NCBI GenBank assembly: GCA_965228415.1
Contig: OZ245814.1
Location: 7,130,001-7,194,000 of the forward strand
Origin: Agaribacillus sp965228415
GTDB lineage: Bacteria > Bacteroidota > Bacteroidia > Cytophagales > Cyclobacteriaceae
DNA length: 64,000 bases
Reading direction: 5' to 3'
The notes under the pieces were generated by a model. It ran no database searches and had not been told where the DNA came from. It was given only the letters and a program-made list of their open reading frames with translations. The position numbers and the translations under genes were made by a program. Of this stretch, positions 28,026-38,018 are shown in pieces (within the stretch, counting starts at the first letter, position 1; each line of letters starts with the position of its first letter).

Positions 28026-28215
28026 GTCCATTCTAATAGTTCCATCGTCCATGGATCCTAAGTATCGGGCAGGAGGGATTACATACAGAAAAGATCCGGG
28101 GACCAGTAAAATTCAAGCCAGGCCATATTTATGGTATCATGTTTAACCGAATTATAGCGGCGGTTTATTGACTTTGTTGAGCTTTACGGTTAAGTTTAAG
28201 TTCAACCTTACTATT

Positions 28216-28965
28216 ATGAAGATTTTATGGTACCGCTGCGGAGAACAGAACAACATTAAGATCGCAGCCATCCTGGTGATAACGATCATTTTTAGCCCTC
28301 TTATTTACGCACAAAACCATCCCCCCGGTTTTTACCAGGTTTTTGACAATTCGGCGGGCCTCGTTATGGAGATACCGCTGGCAGTTAAAGACGACCTTGG
28401 CGATTTGTTTATCAATGACACCTGGCGCCTTGGCGGGATCGAACTTTTTAACGAATTGATAATTGATGAATACTATTATAAATATGAAATCGTCAAAGAT
28501 CATTTTGAATTGCAGACCAGCGAGGGTATCAAGATATTGCCGGGTTCCTGGGTAAAAAGATTTAATTGGAAAGAGCCGGAACGGAACCGTGAAAGGAAGT
28601 TTGTTACCGGCAAAGGTTTTTCCATGGATAAGGTGCCCTTTAGTGGATTTTTTGAGGTACTATTTAAAGGAGAAGTGTCGCTTTTGCTAAAAGTAGAAGC
28701 CGAGGTGATGGAATCCAATTATGTGCCTCAGTTTAATATTGGGACCCAGGGCAAGCAATATCAGAAAAAAGAGCTGTATTACATGGCAGAATCCGGCAAT
28801 ACCTTTTTACTTGGCAAAAAAGCCAAGCAAAACCTGCCCCACTTCGGAGAAGATGCCGCCAGCATAGAAGATTATATGAAAACCAATAAGCTGAAATTTA
28901 ACCGGCCAAACGATCTGATCCGGATTGTTGAATACTATAATAGCCTGAAATTATCATCTAATTAA
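28216..28965 (+). CDS. Secreted protein of unknown function
   Basis: 249 residues from the ATG at 28216. A longer frame from a TTG at 28168 would put 16 residues before the signal peptide, so I prefer the ATG. The signal peptide (IAAILVITIIFSPLIYAQ) ends near residue 33. The mature part is beta-rich with many aromatic and acidic residues (TWRLGGIELFNELIIDEYYYKYE, NWKEPERNRERKFV). I recognise no family, repeat or catalytic motif. It is the last gene before the SAM riboswitch and stands alone; its function is unknown. Confidence 0.65.
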   Translation: MKILWYRCGEQNNIKIAAILVITIIFSPLIYAQNHPPGFYQVFDNSAGLVMEIPLAVKDDLGDLFINDTWRLGGIELFNELIIDEYYYKYEIVKDHFELQTSEGIKILPGSWVKRFNWKEPERNRERKFVTGKGFSMDKVPFSGFFEVLFKGEVSLLLKVEAEVMESNYVPQFNIGTQGKQYQKKELYYMAESGNTFLLGKKAKQNLPHFGEDAASIEDYMKTNKLKFNRPNDLIRIVEYYNSLKLSSN

Positions 28966-29091
28966 TACTGGCTTTGGTTGATAAAGGCTTTTTTTAAGAT
29001 GTCATAAAGGGTAATAAATTGCCTGTTTTAATTTGCAAATTTTTTAGCCGTTTCTTTCCATTATCATATTTTATGCATTTCTTTACACCTA

Positions 29092-29193
29092 ACTTATCAA
29101 GAAAGACCGAGGGAATGGGCCCAATGACGTCTTAGCAACCTTGAAAAACTTGGTGCTAACTCCCATCTCGGATATTGCCGGGAGAAGATAAGT
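29092..29193 (+). promoter_or_regulatory. SAM-I (S-box) riboswitch
   Basis: The conserved S-box core is evident: ACTTATCAAGA, then GAGGGAATGGGCCCAATGA and TTAGCAACC. The closing P1 stem is perfect: ACTTATC (29092-29098) with GATAAGT (29187-29193). The P3/P4 arms (CTTGAAAAACTTGGTGCTAACT, then TCTCGGATATTGCCGGGAGA) fold locally. It binds S-adenosylmethionine and turns down the downstream methionine genes. An AGTG/CACT hairpin (29191-29204) that shares bases with the 3' side of P1 is followed by a T-run (29212-29218), a possible but weak terminator-type switch. The first regulated codon is at 29266. Confidence 0.93.
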
Positions 29194-29265
29194 GATGCTA
29201 CACTCACAAATCTTTTTTCCACGCAATTTCATTTAAATATTTATCTACCATAAACTGATAAGGTA

Positions 29266-30318
29266 ATGGGTACTGGAAATATATATGAAATATTAAAAGA
29301 GAGGATCCTGGTTTTAGATGGTGCAATGGGTACGATGATCCAGGAATATAAATTGGAGGAGAAGGATTACCGTGGCGAACGTTTTAAAGATCATCAGCAT
29401 CCGCTAAAAGGAAATAATGATCTTCTTTCTATTACCCAACCGGAAATCATCAAGGAAATACACCAAAAATATCTGGCAGCCGGAGCTGATATCGTGGAAA
29501 CCAATACCTTTTGTAGCACCAATATTGCTCAGGCAGATTACCATTTGGAGGAAATTGTTTACGAATTAAACTTTGAGTCTGCTAAACTGGCTAAGGAAGC
29601 GGCGCAGGAGTTTTCCTTAAAGGAACCTGACAAGCCCCGGTTTGTGGCCGGCTCTATCGGCCCTACCAACAAAACGGCTTCCATTTCACCGGATGTAAGT
29701 GATCCCGGATTCAGGGCGGTTTCATTTGATGAGCTTACCCTGGCTTATCGGGAACAAGCCAAAGGATTGATCGATGGTGGCGCGGATTTGCTGTTGATTG
29801 AAACAGTTTTTGATACGCTTAATGCAAAGGCGGCGCTCTTTGGTATCGAAGATCTGTTGGATGAATTGAATTGCCAAATACCAATCATGGTGTCCGGTAC
29901 CATTACCGACGCCAGTGGAAGAACCCTGTCGGGACAAACCGCCAACGCCTTCCTGGTTTCCATTGGACACATTCCTTTATTAAGTGTGGGGCTGAACTGC
30001 GCTTTAGGGGCCAATCAGCTAAGACCGTATTTACAGGTATTGTCTAAGGAATCCACCAGTTTTGTCAGTGCTCATCCCAATGCGGGATTACCCAATGAAT
30101 TCGGTCAGTATGACGAAACCCCCGAAATGATGGGCGATCAAATTGAGGAGTTTTTGAAGGAGGGACTTGTCAATATCATAGGCGGGTGTTGTGGCACTAC
30201 CCCAGCACACATTCAGAAAATTAGTGATTTGGCAGCCCGTTACAGTCCAAGAAAAAAAGCCCTTGACGCAGCCACAGATAAGGCTGTGGCTGCGGATAAA
30301 ATTAATGCAAACAAATAA
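29266..30318 (+). CDS. metH: Methionine synthase, homocysteine-binding part (split MetH, N-terminal half)
   Basis: 350 residues covering only the homocysteine S-methyltransferase domain. It begins with VLDGAMGTMIQ and has the three zinc ligands C245 (VGLNCALG) and C308, C309 (GGCCGTTPAHI). In most bacteria this domain is the first third of a single MetH of about 1200 residues; here the gene stops after it, with an Ala/Asp/Lys-rich tail (ALDAATDKAVAADKINANK) that may be the remains of the linker. The rest of the enzyme is encoded 6 bp downstream. It transfers the methyl group from methylcobalamin to homocysteine. It is controlled by the SAM riboswitch just upstream. Confidence 0.93.
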   Translation: MGTGNIYEILKERILVLDGAMGTMIQEYKLEEKDYRGERFKDHQHPLKGNNDLLSITQPEIIKEIHQKYLAAGADIVETNTFCSTNIAQADYHLEEIVYELNFESAKLAKEAAQEFSLKEPDKPRFVAGSIGPTNKTASISPDVSDPGFRAVSFDELTLAYREQAKGLIDGGADLLLIETVFDTLNAKAALFGIEDLLDELNCQIPIMVSGTITDASGRTLSGQTANAFLVSIGHIPLLSVGLNCALGANQLRPYLQVLSKESTSFVSAHPNAGLPNEFGQYDETPEMMGDQIEEFLKEGLVNIIGGCCGTTPAHIQKISDLAARYSPRKKALDAATDKAVAADKINANK

Positions 30319-30324
30319 ACACCG

Positions 30325-33024
30325 ATGGCTGAAACACTGAATAAAATTGGTTATTTAAAATTAAGCGGGCTGGAACCGCTTATCATTACACCTGACACCA
30401 ATTTTGTCAATATTGGGGAGCGGACGAATGTTACAGGGTCAAGGAAATTTTTGCGATTGATCAAAGAGGAAAAATATGATGAAGCGCTGGCAGTAGCCCT
30501 TGACCAGGTACAGGGCGGGGCACAGATAATTGATATTAACATGGATGAAGGCATGATCGACGGGGAAAAGGCCATGGTTCAATTTCTGAATTTAGTAGCT
30601 TCAGAACCCGAAATTGCCAGGGTTCCGGTTATGATAGATTCTTCCAAGTGGCATATTATAGAGGCGGGTTTAAAGTGTTTGCAGGGAAAGGGTATTGTTA
30701 ACTCAATAAGCTTAAAAGCGGGGGAAGAAGAGTTTATCTGGCAGGCGAAAAGAATATTGCGTTATGGGGCCGCCGTGATCGTCATGGCTTTTGATGAAAA
30801 AGGTCAGGCGGATACTTTTGAAAGAAGAATTGAAATATGTGAACGCTCTTATCATATTTTAGTAGAAAAGGTGAAGTTTCAGCCCCAGGATATCATCTTC
30901 GATCCCAACATATTCCCGGTTGCCACCGGTATTGAGGAACACCGGAAGAATGCCATTGATTTTTTCAGAGCTACCAAATGGATCAAGGAAAATTTACCGG
31001 GAGCCCACGTAAGTGGAGGCGTGAGTAACGTTTCTTTTTCCTTTAGAGGAAATAACCTTGTAAGAGAAGCCATGCACTCAGCTTTTCTGTATCACGCTAT
31101 CAAGCACGGTATGGATATGGGCATTGTAAACCCCTCCATGCTGGAAGTGTACGACGAAATACCAAAGGATTTGCTGGAACACGTGGAGGATGTTTTGCTG
31201 GACAGAAGGGATGATGCTACCGAGCGACTGTTGGACTTTGCGCAAAAAGTAAAAGGCGACGTGAAGAAACAGGTAGTGGATGACGCGTGGCGTAAGGATC
31301 CGGTTGAAAAGCGGCTGTCCCACGCCCTGGTGAAAGGAATTGTCGAGTACATAGAGGAAGACACAGAAGAAGCGCGGGTAAAGTATGAAAGGCCGCTAAG
31401 GGTCATCGAAGGGCCACTTATGGATGGTATGAATGTGGTTGGTGACCTATTTGGGTCGGGAAAAATGTTTCTTCCCCAGGTTGTAAAGAGCGCCCGGGTG
31501 ATGAAAAAGGCAGTAGCCCATCTTTTACCCTATCTGGAAGCCGAAAAATCACAAAACGGACAGGGAGGTGCTGCCAAGATCTTACTGGCTACGGTCAAAG
31601 GTGATGTGCATGATATTGGGAAAAACATTGTCTCCATTGTTTTGGCGTGCAATAATTATGAGATTGTTGACCTTGGGGTAATGGTACCTGCCGAAAAAAT
31701 ATTGGAAGCTGCTATCGAAAATGAAGTCGACGCCATCGGATTAAGCGGATTGATCACACCGTCTCTCGACGAGATGGTGCATGTGGCAAAAGAAATGGAA
31801 AGACAAAACTTTCAGATGCCACTATTAATTGGCGGTGCTACGACCTCGCGTATTCATACAGCGGTAAAAATTGATCCGAATTACAGCGGTCCGGTGGTCC
31901 ATGTCCTGGACGCTTCGAGGAGCGTCCCTGTAGCTGGTGAACTGATAAGTCCGAAGACGCGGCAGGACTATCAGGTCAAAATAAAGGATGAGTACCAAAA
32001 GTTGCGGGAGGACCACGCTGGCAGGACGCAAATTAAATCCTACCTGGCTTTTAATGAGGCAAAAGAAAATAAATTTCAGATTGACTGGGAAGCTACGCCA
32101 ATCGCCAAACCGCCGCAGTTGGGTAATCAAATCTTCAATGAATATTCATTAAAAGAAATTAGTAATTACATTGACTGGACACCTTTTTTCCAGACCTGGA
32201 TGTTAAAGGGAAAGTATCCCGCCATATTTGAGGATAAGGTTATTGGTGATGAGGCCAAAAGGCTGTTTGATGACGCTCAACTTATGCTGGAAGATATTCT
32301 AGCCCGTGAAAGTCTTATTGCCAATTCGGTGATCGGTATATATGCCGCCAATAATATTAATGGCGAAGATGTTGAGATCTACCAGGATGACACCAGGCAG
32401 AAGGTAATCACCAATTTTCATTTTTTAAGGCAGCAAGGCAAAAAAGGCAAGGGGATCCCCAACCTTTCCCTGGCGGATTTCATAGCACCCAAATCATCTG
32501 GCAGACAGGACTATATGGGGGCCTTTGCTGTCACCGCCGGTATCGGCATAGAGGTGCTGCTGGATCAATATAAAAAGGATCATGACGATTATAAGGGAAT
32601 AATGGTAAAGGCGCTGGCTGACCGCCTGGCTGAGGCATTTGCAGAGTTAATGCACGAAAAAATAAGAACGGAACTCTGGGGCTTTGCCGCGACAGAGAAT
32701 TTTTCGAATGAGGAACTGATCAAAGAAAAATACCAGGGAATTCGCCCGGCACCGGGATACCCTGCTTGCCCGGATCATACGGAAAAGCAGATTTTGTTTA
32801 ATTTATTGGAAGTAGAGAAAAATACGGGAATCAGTTTAACGGAATCCTATGCCATGTACCCGGCAGCTGCAGTAAGTGGTTTTTATTTTGCCCACCCCGA
32901 ATCCAGGTACTTTGGCCTGGGGAAAATTAAAAAAGATCAGGTGGAAGATTATGCGGTTAGAAAAAACATGCCTGTCAATAAGATCGAAAAATGGCTTGCC
33001 CCCAATTTATCCTACGATCTGTAA
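30325..33024 (+). CDS. metH: Methionine synthase, folate/cobalamin/activation part (split MetH, C-terminal half)
   Basis: 899 residues with three domains in order: pterin-binding (about 20-290, NFVNIGERTNVTGSRKF and IIDINMDEGMIDG), cobalamin cap and binding (about 320-560, with the axial-ligand motif GDVHDIGKN at 426-434, H429) and the SAM-dependent reactivation domain (about 570-899, with RPAPGYPACPDHT near 805). Methyltetrahydrofolate is demethylated here and the methyl passes via cobalamin to the partner subunit. Split MetH of this kind is found in many Bacteroidota. metF follows after 51 bp, so the whole methyl-transfer branch is one operon under one riboswitch. Confidence 0.95.
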   Translation: MAETLNKIGYLKLSGLEPLIITPDTNFVNIGERTNVTGSRKFLRLIKEEKYDEALAVALDQVQGGAQIIDINMDEGMIDGEKAMVQFLNLVASEPEIARVPVMIDSSKWHIIEAGLKCLQGKGIVNSISLKAGEEEFIWQAKRILRYGAAVIVMAFDEKGQADTFERRIEICERSYHILVEKVKFQPQDIIFDPNIFPVATGIEEHRKNAIDFFRATKWIKENLPGAHVSGGVSNVSFSFRGNNLVREAMHSAFLYHAIKHGMDMGIVNPSMLEVYDEIPKDLLEHVEDVLLDRRDDATERLLDFAQKVKGDVKKQVVDDAWRKDPVEKRLSHALVKGIVEYIEEDTEEARVKYERPLRVIEGPLMDGMNVVGDLFGSGKMFLPQVVKSARVMKKAVAHLLPYLEAEKSQNGQGGAAKILLATVKGDVHDIGKNIVSIVLACNNYEIVDLGVMVPAEKILEAAIENEVDAIGLSGLITPSLDEMVHVAKEMERQNFQMPLLIGGATTSRIHTAVKIDPNYSGPVVHVLDASRSVPVAGELISPKTRQDYQVKIKDEYQKLREDHAGRTQIKSYLAFNEAKENKFQIDWEATPIAKPPQLGNQIFNEYSLKEISNYIDWTPFFQTWMLKGKYPAIFEDKVIGDEAKRLFDDAQLMLEDILARESLIANSVIGIYAANNINGEDVEIYQDDTRQKVITNFHFLRQQGKKGKGIPNLSLADFIAPKSSGRQDYMGAFAVTAGIGIEVLLDQYKKDHDDYKGIMVKALADRLAEAFAELMHEKIRTELWGFAATENFSNEELIKEKYQGIRPAPGYPACPDHTEKQILFNLLEVEKNTGISLTESYAMYPAAAVSGFYFAHPESRYFGLGKIKKDQVEDYAVRKNMPVNKIEKWLAPNLSYDL

Positions 33025-33075
33025 AAAATGCAAAGGTTTAAGAAATAATTATTTTATACTATTATTTAAATACGG

Positions 33076-34029
33076 ATGAAAGTTACCGAACATTTAAAAA
33101 ATGCAAAAAAGACACTGTTTTCTATCGAGATTCTCCCTCCGCTCAAAGGAGATAGTATAGAAAGTTTATATAAGCACATTGATCCTTTAATGGAATTTAA
33201 TCCCCCGTTTATTGATGTTACCTACCACCGGGAGGAATATGTGTATAAAAATCGGGAAAACGGACTACTCGAAAAAAAGGCGACTAAAAAAAGGCCTGGC
33301 ACCGTAGGTATTTGCGCGGCTATCAAGAGTAAATACGATGTAGATACCGTCCCTCATATCATTTGTGGCGGATTTACCAAAGAGGAAACCGAAAACGCCT
33401 TGATCGACCTCAATTTTTTGGGGATTAATAATGTATTGATTATCCGCGGCGATGCCATTAAAACGGAAGCCCGTTTTATCCCGGATCCCGAGGGGCATGA
33501 CTATGCGGTTGATCTACTTTCCCAGGTGATATCGATGAACAAGGGACAATACCTCGATGACGAATTGCTTAACGCCCATCCGACGGATTTTTGTATTGGC
33601 GTGGCGGGTTATCCTGAAAAACATTTTGAAGCACCTAACTTAAAAACAGACATAAGATATTTGAAAGAAAAAGTTGCCCGCGGTGCCGATTATATTGTTA
33701 CCCAGATGTTTTATGACAATCAAAAGTATTTTCAATTTGTTGAAACTTGTCGTAATGAAGGTATTGAAATTCCGATTATCCCGGGGTTAAAGCCGATTAC
33801 CACTATCCGGCAGGTAAACAGGTTGCCCAGTATTTTTCACATTGATATTCCGGAGGATCTGTCGGATGAGATCGAAGCATGTAAGAATAATGCCCAGGCC
33901 AAGCAGGTGGGTGTGGAATGGTGCATCCAGCAATCTAAGGAACTTATCGAGTATGGGGTACCTTGTCTACATTATTACTCCATGGGCAAGGCAGAACCTG
34001 TATATAATATTGCAAAAGAATTGTTTTAA
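33076..34029 (+). CDS. metF: 5,10-methylenetetrahydrofolate reductase
   Basis: 317 residues, the usual bacterial length. The start FSIEILPPLKGDSIESLY matches the MetF fold, and DVTYHREEYV, NVLIIRGDA and DYIVTQMFYDNQKYFQF are family signatures around the FAD and folate sites. It reduces methylene-THF to methyl-THF for the split MetH encoded directly upstream, so the operon makes and uses the methyl donor in sequence. It is the last gene of the SAM-regulated unit and converges on an ABC permease gene with a 41-bp gap. Confidence 0.95.
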   Translation: MKVTEHLKNAKKTLFSIEILPPLKGDSIESLYKHIDPLMEFNPPFIDVTYHREEYVYKNRENGLLEKKATKKRPGTVGICAAIKSKYDVDTVPHIICGGFTKEETENALIDLNFLGINNVLIIRGDAIKTEARFIPDPEGHDYAVDLLSQVISMNKGQYLDDELLNAHPTDFCIGVAGYPEKHFEAPNLKTDIRYLKEKVARGADYIVTQMFYDNQKYFQFVETCRNEGIEIPIIPGLKPITTIRQVNRLPSIFHIDIPEDLSDEIEACKNNAQAKQVGVEWCIQQSKELIEYGVPCLHYYSMGKAEPVYNIAKELF

Positions 34030-34070
34030 AAGTATTACCCTGGGTCCAAACCAAAAATCCGGGGCCAAAA

Positions 34071-36425
34071 TTATTCGTCCTTCAAACACGCAGAAGGGTT
34101 TACATTTGCGGCTTTTAATGCTTGGGAGCCTACAGTCACCCAGGCGATTATCAGGGCTATTAACCCGGAGCCAAGAAAAAACCAGATTTTCAGTTCGATG
34201 CTGAAGGCAAACTTATCGAGCCAACTGCGCATCAGAAAATAACTGGTTGGCAATGCGATCAATATGGCCATGAAAACCAGGCGGGAGAAATCTTTTGATA
34301 ACAAATAAATGATGTTCGAAACGCTGGATCCGAGCACCTTGCGAATGCCTATTTCTTTCAACCTCCTTTGAGCGGTAAAAGCCGCAAGTCCAAATAACCC
34401 CAGACAGGAGATAAGAATGGCAAACCCTGCAAAATAACGGGAAAGACTGGCGACGCGCTGTTCCGATTTGTATAGTTTTTGATATTTTTCATCCATGAAT
34501 TGGTAATCAAATGTAAATCCCGGATTGAATGTCTTATACAGGTTCTTTAATCGCTCGAGGGTCTCCTGTTCCCTTCCGGCTTCAATTCTGGCCATAATAT
34601 TCCAGTTGCTCCCTGGGTCTATGATAAAGAATAGTGGATTGATCACTTCATGCAAGGATTGGAAGTGGAAGTCTTTAACCACGCCGATAATTTCAAGATC
34701 TATTTCGCCCCATAAGCGGATTACCTGGCCGATTGGGTCTTTGAGGCCCATAACCTTGATAGCAGATTCATTGAAAATTATTTTGGTGGTGTCGGAACTG
34801 AAATCCCTGGAAAAGGACCGGCCTTCTTTCATTTCAATGCCCAGGGTTTCAATCAAACCATAATTAGTACGTACATTTTCGAAAAGAATTAAGTCGTCCG
34901 GATCTTTACCTTCCCAGTCCAAACCACTGGTATTGCTTTGCCTGCCGATTAACCTGTGACCGATGCTGGAGGCATTTACCACCCCAGGAACCTGTTTTAG
35001 TTCGTTCAGAAAGGTATCTGCATTTTCTTTGGTCTTACCTTCTATGGGAAAGTATATGACGTTATCCTTATCGTAACCCAGGTTTTTGCCTTGTACATAT
35101 TCGATTTGTTTAAAAATCACCAACACCGATACGATCAATATGATGGACAGTGAAAATTGAAAAACAACCAGGCCTCTTCTGGCCCATAGTTCTCCCAGAC
35201 TTCCCCTGATCTCTCCTTTCAAAATAGCCGCGGGCTTAAATCCCGACAGATAAAGTGCCGGGTAACTTCCGGAAACCAGGCCTGTAAGTAGCCCCATAAA
35301 AATAAACCACAATACCTGGCTAAAACCGAGATGTAACGCTATTTGCTTGCCGGTGATATTATTAAACTCAGGGAGTACCAGCCAAACTATTATAATTGCC
35401 AGGACCAGTGATAACAGGGTCATTAACACAGATTCTCCGATATACTGGAATATCAGTGAGCGTTGCTGTGCGCCCACAGCTTTTTTTATACCTACCTCGC
35501 GCGATCTTCTGGAGGCCCTTGCCGTTGATAGATTCATGAAGTTGATACAGGCGATGATCAGTATAAATACCGCAATAATTGAGAATAATCGGACATATTC
35601 AATCCTGCCTCCAGAAAGCACGCCATTTTCGTAAGTGCCATATAGGTATTTTTCAGAATAAGGTTTTAAAAATAAAGTAACGTTAGACTGCCTGTTTTTG
35701 GATTTGATAAAAGGGGCAATTTTCTTCTCAACCAACTCGGGGTCGCTGCCTTCCTTGAGGGTAGCGTAGGTCTTGGGCCCATTATTATCCCATTCCAGCA
35801 CCCAGGCATTTTTGTCTTTAAAATTTTCAAAAGATAAGGCAAAATCAAATTGCTCCGAGGAGTTTTGTGGTATGTTTTCAAATACGCCGGTAACGAGAAA
35901 TGACATTTCATGTTGAAACTCCACACGTTTACCGATCACATTTTCCAGGGATTTAAAAAGCTTGAAAGCCAGCGCTTCTGAAATAACAATAGCATTTTTA
36001 TCCGATAGCACCTGATTGGCATCACCCCGGATCAAAGGATAGGAAAAAATATTAAAATAGTCTTCACCCACGTGAATCCCACGGGCTTTGACATTTAATT
36101 CTCCCACGGACAGCGTATGATGACTAACCCAGGAGGTGGTCGCGGCATGTTCAAATTCAGGAAATTCCGCGACCAGGGCTTCGGAAAGTATTCCCGGCGT
36201 GGAATTGGTGGTCATGATTTCCTCCGCATACTGCTGGTGCTCCATGATTTGATAAAGCCGGCTGTCTTTGGTGTGAAATTTATCAACACCTAATTCGTCA
36301 TTTACCCATAGATAAATGAGCATAGTACAGGCCAGACCCGTGGTTAAACCAATAAGATTGATAATAAAGGAATCCTTGTATTTTTTAAAATTGCGGACGG
36401 TGAGTAAAAGGCTGTGTTTGAACAT
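34071..36425 (-). CDS. MacB/FtsX-type ABC transporter permease, copy 1
   Basis: 784 residues from the ATG at 36423-36425 (MFKHSLLLTVRNFKKYKDSF). A frame 18 residues longer exists but does not begin with the family's basic pre-membrane helix. Layout: first membrane helix about 20-41, a large MacB-like periplasmic domain, three helices with SREVGIKKAVGAQQRSL between them, a second periplasmic domain, then the last three helices with LKEIGIRKVLGSSVSN. This is the typical Bacteroidota double-FtsX permease of about 780-800 residues. No ATPase gene lies adjacent, so the cognate LolD-like ATPase must be encoded elsewhere. A TetR gene sits directly upstream in the same direction. Confidence 0.87.
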   Translation of the reverse strand: MFKHSLLLTVRNFKKYKDSFIINLIGLTTGLACTMLIYLWVNDELGVDKFHTKDSRLYQIMEHQQYAEEIMTTNSTPGILSEALVAEFPEFEHAATTSWVSHHTLSVGELNVKARGIHVGEDYFNIFSYPLIRGDANQVLSDKNAIVISEALAFKLFKSLENVIGKRVEFQHEMSFLVTGVFENIPQNSSEQFDFALSFENFKDKNAWVLEWDNNGPKTYATLKEGSDPELVEKKIAPFIKSKNRQSNVTLFLKPYSEKYLYGTYENGVLSGGRIEYVRLFSIIAVFILIIACINFMNLSTARASRRSREVGIKKAVGAQQRSLIFQYIGESVLMTLLSLVLAIIIVWLVLPEFNNITGKQIALHLGFSQVLWFIFMGLLTGLVSGSYPALYLSGFKPAAILKGEIRGSLGELWARRGLVVFQFSLSIILIVSVLVIFKQIEYVQGKNLGYDKDNVIYFPIEGKTKENADTFLNELKQVPGVVNASSIGHRLIGRQSNTSGLDWEGKDPDDLILFENVRTNYGLIETLGIEMKEGRSFSRDFSSDTTKIIFNESAIKVMGLKDPIGQVIRLWGEIDLEIIGVVKDFHFQSLHEVINPLFFIIDPGSNWNIMARIEAGREQETLERLKNLYKTFNPGFTFDYQFMDEKYQKLYKSEQRVASLSRYFAGFAILISCLGLFGLAAFTAQRRLKEIGIRKVLGSSVSNIIYLLSKDFSRLVFMAILIALPTSYFLMRSWLDKFAFSIELKIWFFLGSGLIALIIAWVTVGSQALKAANVNPSACLKDE

Positions 36426-36641
36426 AATTGTTGGGTAGTTAGGCTGAATGCTATCTAAAGACCAAAAAGTTATTATCAAAGTTGCATCGCTTTGATGTTA
36501 TTATTACCTCCGATTTTAAGTATGGTTACAGGAAGTCTTAAAAAAATAGAAAAAGGCTGTCTATCTTAAAATGATGACCAGGTGCCGGTCCGGAAAGCCG
36601 ATCGGAGTGGAGGCGATCCCGAAAATTGCGATAGTGTCGAA

Positions 36642-37229
36642 TTAATGTTCAAATAAAAAATCCAATTGTGCATCAACTACTGAGCACAGGGATTCCTTGG
36701 GTTTGAGTTTTGAGACTACTTTTAAACCGTTGAAGAATACAAATAAGTGTCTGGCCAGCGCATATGAATCTTTGTCGCGGTTTATTTCCCGTCTTTCCTG
36801 GCCCAGTCTTATTACCACCTCGAAAAATTTTACATTGCGGTCCATGTTATCAGACAAGACGGAACACACCTGTTTGTTTTCCTTTGATAATTCAGCAGTA
36901 GCATTGGTAGCAAAACAACCGTTTTGGTCCAATACCTCTTTTTTTTCCAGATCGCGGAAAGCATATTCTCTTAAAAACTCTTTAACGGATTTTCCTCTTA
37001 GAACCTCTCTTAATTTACCAACATCAGTGCTGTATTGGCTGAGGTAAAGTTGTAATGCCTGCATAAACAACTGTTCCTTCCCCCCGAAGGTATCATACAT
37101 CGAAGCCCGGTTAATGCCCAAGTGGTCCACCAGATCCTGAATAGAGGTAGCGTGAAAGCCCTTCTGCCAAAATAGCTCCATGGCCTTGTTTAATACCTTT
37201 TGTTCATCAAATGCTTTTGTACGGGCCAT
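36642..37229 (-). CDS. TetR-family regulator
   Basis: 195 residues. The helix-turn-helix is residues 8-55 (KVLNKAMELFWQKGFHATSIQDLVDHLGINRASMYDTFGGKEQLF), close to the YezE/AcuR-type subgroup. The C-terminal ligand domain includes CFATNATAELSKENKQVCSVL, with the conserved CL-like Cys-Phe region. An imperfect dyad (37236-37251) lies 6 bp before the start and may be its own operator. The permease gene downstream on the same strand is 216 bp away and is a plausible target. The ligand is unknown. Confidence 0.88.
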   Translation of the reverse strand: MARTKAFDEQKVLNKAMELFWQKGFHATSIQDLVDHLGINRASMYDTFGGKEQLFMQALQLYLSQYSTDVGKLREVLRGKSVKEFLREYAFRDLEKKEVLDQNGCFATNATAELSKENKQVCSVLSDNMDRNVKFFEVVIRLGQERREINRDKDSYALARHLFVFFNGLKVVSKLKPKESLCSVVDAQLDFLFEH

Positions 37230-37235
37230 TTAATA

Positions 37236-37251
37236 TAGAATGATTGTTCCA
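37236..37251. promoter_or_regulatory. Possible TetR autoregulatory site
   Basis: TAGAATGATTGTTCCA, an imperfect dyad with outer TxGAA/TTCxA, directly upstream of the TetR start at 37229. It looks like operators of the YezE-like TetR group (AGAACGATCGTTCT-like), but only some arm positions pair, so this is tentative. Confidence 0.3.
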
Positions 37252-37405
37252 AAAATAATGAAAAAAACAGAATTTGTCCATATAATCATGACAAAACCAC
37301 TTCGCCGGCTTTATTATCTTTATGATAAATCGCTGAATAAACTACCCTGACAAGGGCTCTTCGATTCCCCCGAGAAAAGATCGACCGGAAAGCTTGTGCT
37401 TTGCC

Positions 37406-37855
37406 TTAAGATAACTTTCGGGTCATCAACGTTCGGTTACCTGCTTTAAAGGCATGTTTTCGGTAAAGGGAATTACCTGCCTGATTGTGCTTTTCTACTT
37501 CAAGGTGCAATGCTTTAATGCGTAAATTCGGGGCTTCATCTACAACAAACTGTAGCGTAGCATCGCCAATACCTTGATGACGATAACCTTCGGCAATAAA
37601 AAACTCATCGATAAAAGCATCTCTTCCACCGTATTCGAAGCTGTAGCCGAAAGTGAGGATAATATAGCCCACTAATTGCCGACTGGTTTCAATAAGCCAA
37701 ATTCTTCCCAGCTCATTTTCCGAAAGAAATTGGTTTAGGTTTTTTTCCATTACCTGCTGATCAAAAGGATAGTTATCAATTTTATAAAATGTTTTCATCA
37801 TCATGCAAAGGCTTTTGATATCTTCTTTTTGGGCTAATTTCCAATGGGGTTTCAT
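37406..37855 (-). CDS. GNAT N-acetyltransferase
   Basis: 149 residues. The GNAT core is visible: LVGYIILTFGYSFEYGGRDAFIDEFFIAEGYRHQGIGDATLQFVVDEA, where the acetyl-CoA loop is RHQGIG (about 96-101), followed by ALHLEVEKHNQAGNSLYRKHAFK. This is the typical C-terminal signature of the aminoglycoside or small-molecule acetyltransferase type, but the substrate cannot be read. It lies between the TetR gene and the metallo-hydrolase gene, all on the minus strand, with spacings of 150-180 bp, so they are not tightly coupled. Confidence 0.8.
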   Translation of the reverse strand: MKPHWKLAQKEDIKSLCMMMKTFYKIDNYPFDQQVMEKNLNQFLSENELGRIWLIETSRQLVGYIILTFGYSFEYGGRDAFIDEFFIAEGYRHQGIGDATLQFVVDEAPNLRIKALHLEVEKHNQAGNSLYRKHAFKAGNRTLMTRKLS

Positions 37856-38018
37856 TTTTTATGTAATTCGAGCCTATTCAGAATTTGTGTGGTAAAATTG
37901 TTGAAGCAAGAACACCTTAACATTCAAAAAAAGATGAAAGCATGAATTTAAGTAAGTTTATGGTAAGTCGAAGGTGAAAGGAAGTAAATAGCAAAACGCT
38001 ACTAAAAATTTACCAGGA

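Noticed and set aside
34030..34070. Shared terminator between metF and the convergent permease gene
   Set aside because: No convincing stem in the 41-bp gap.
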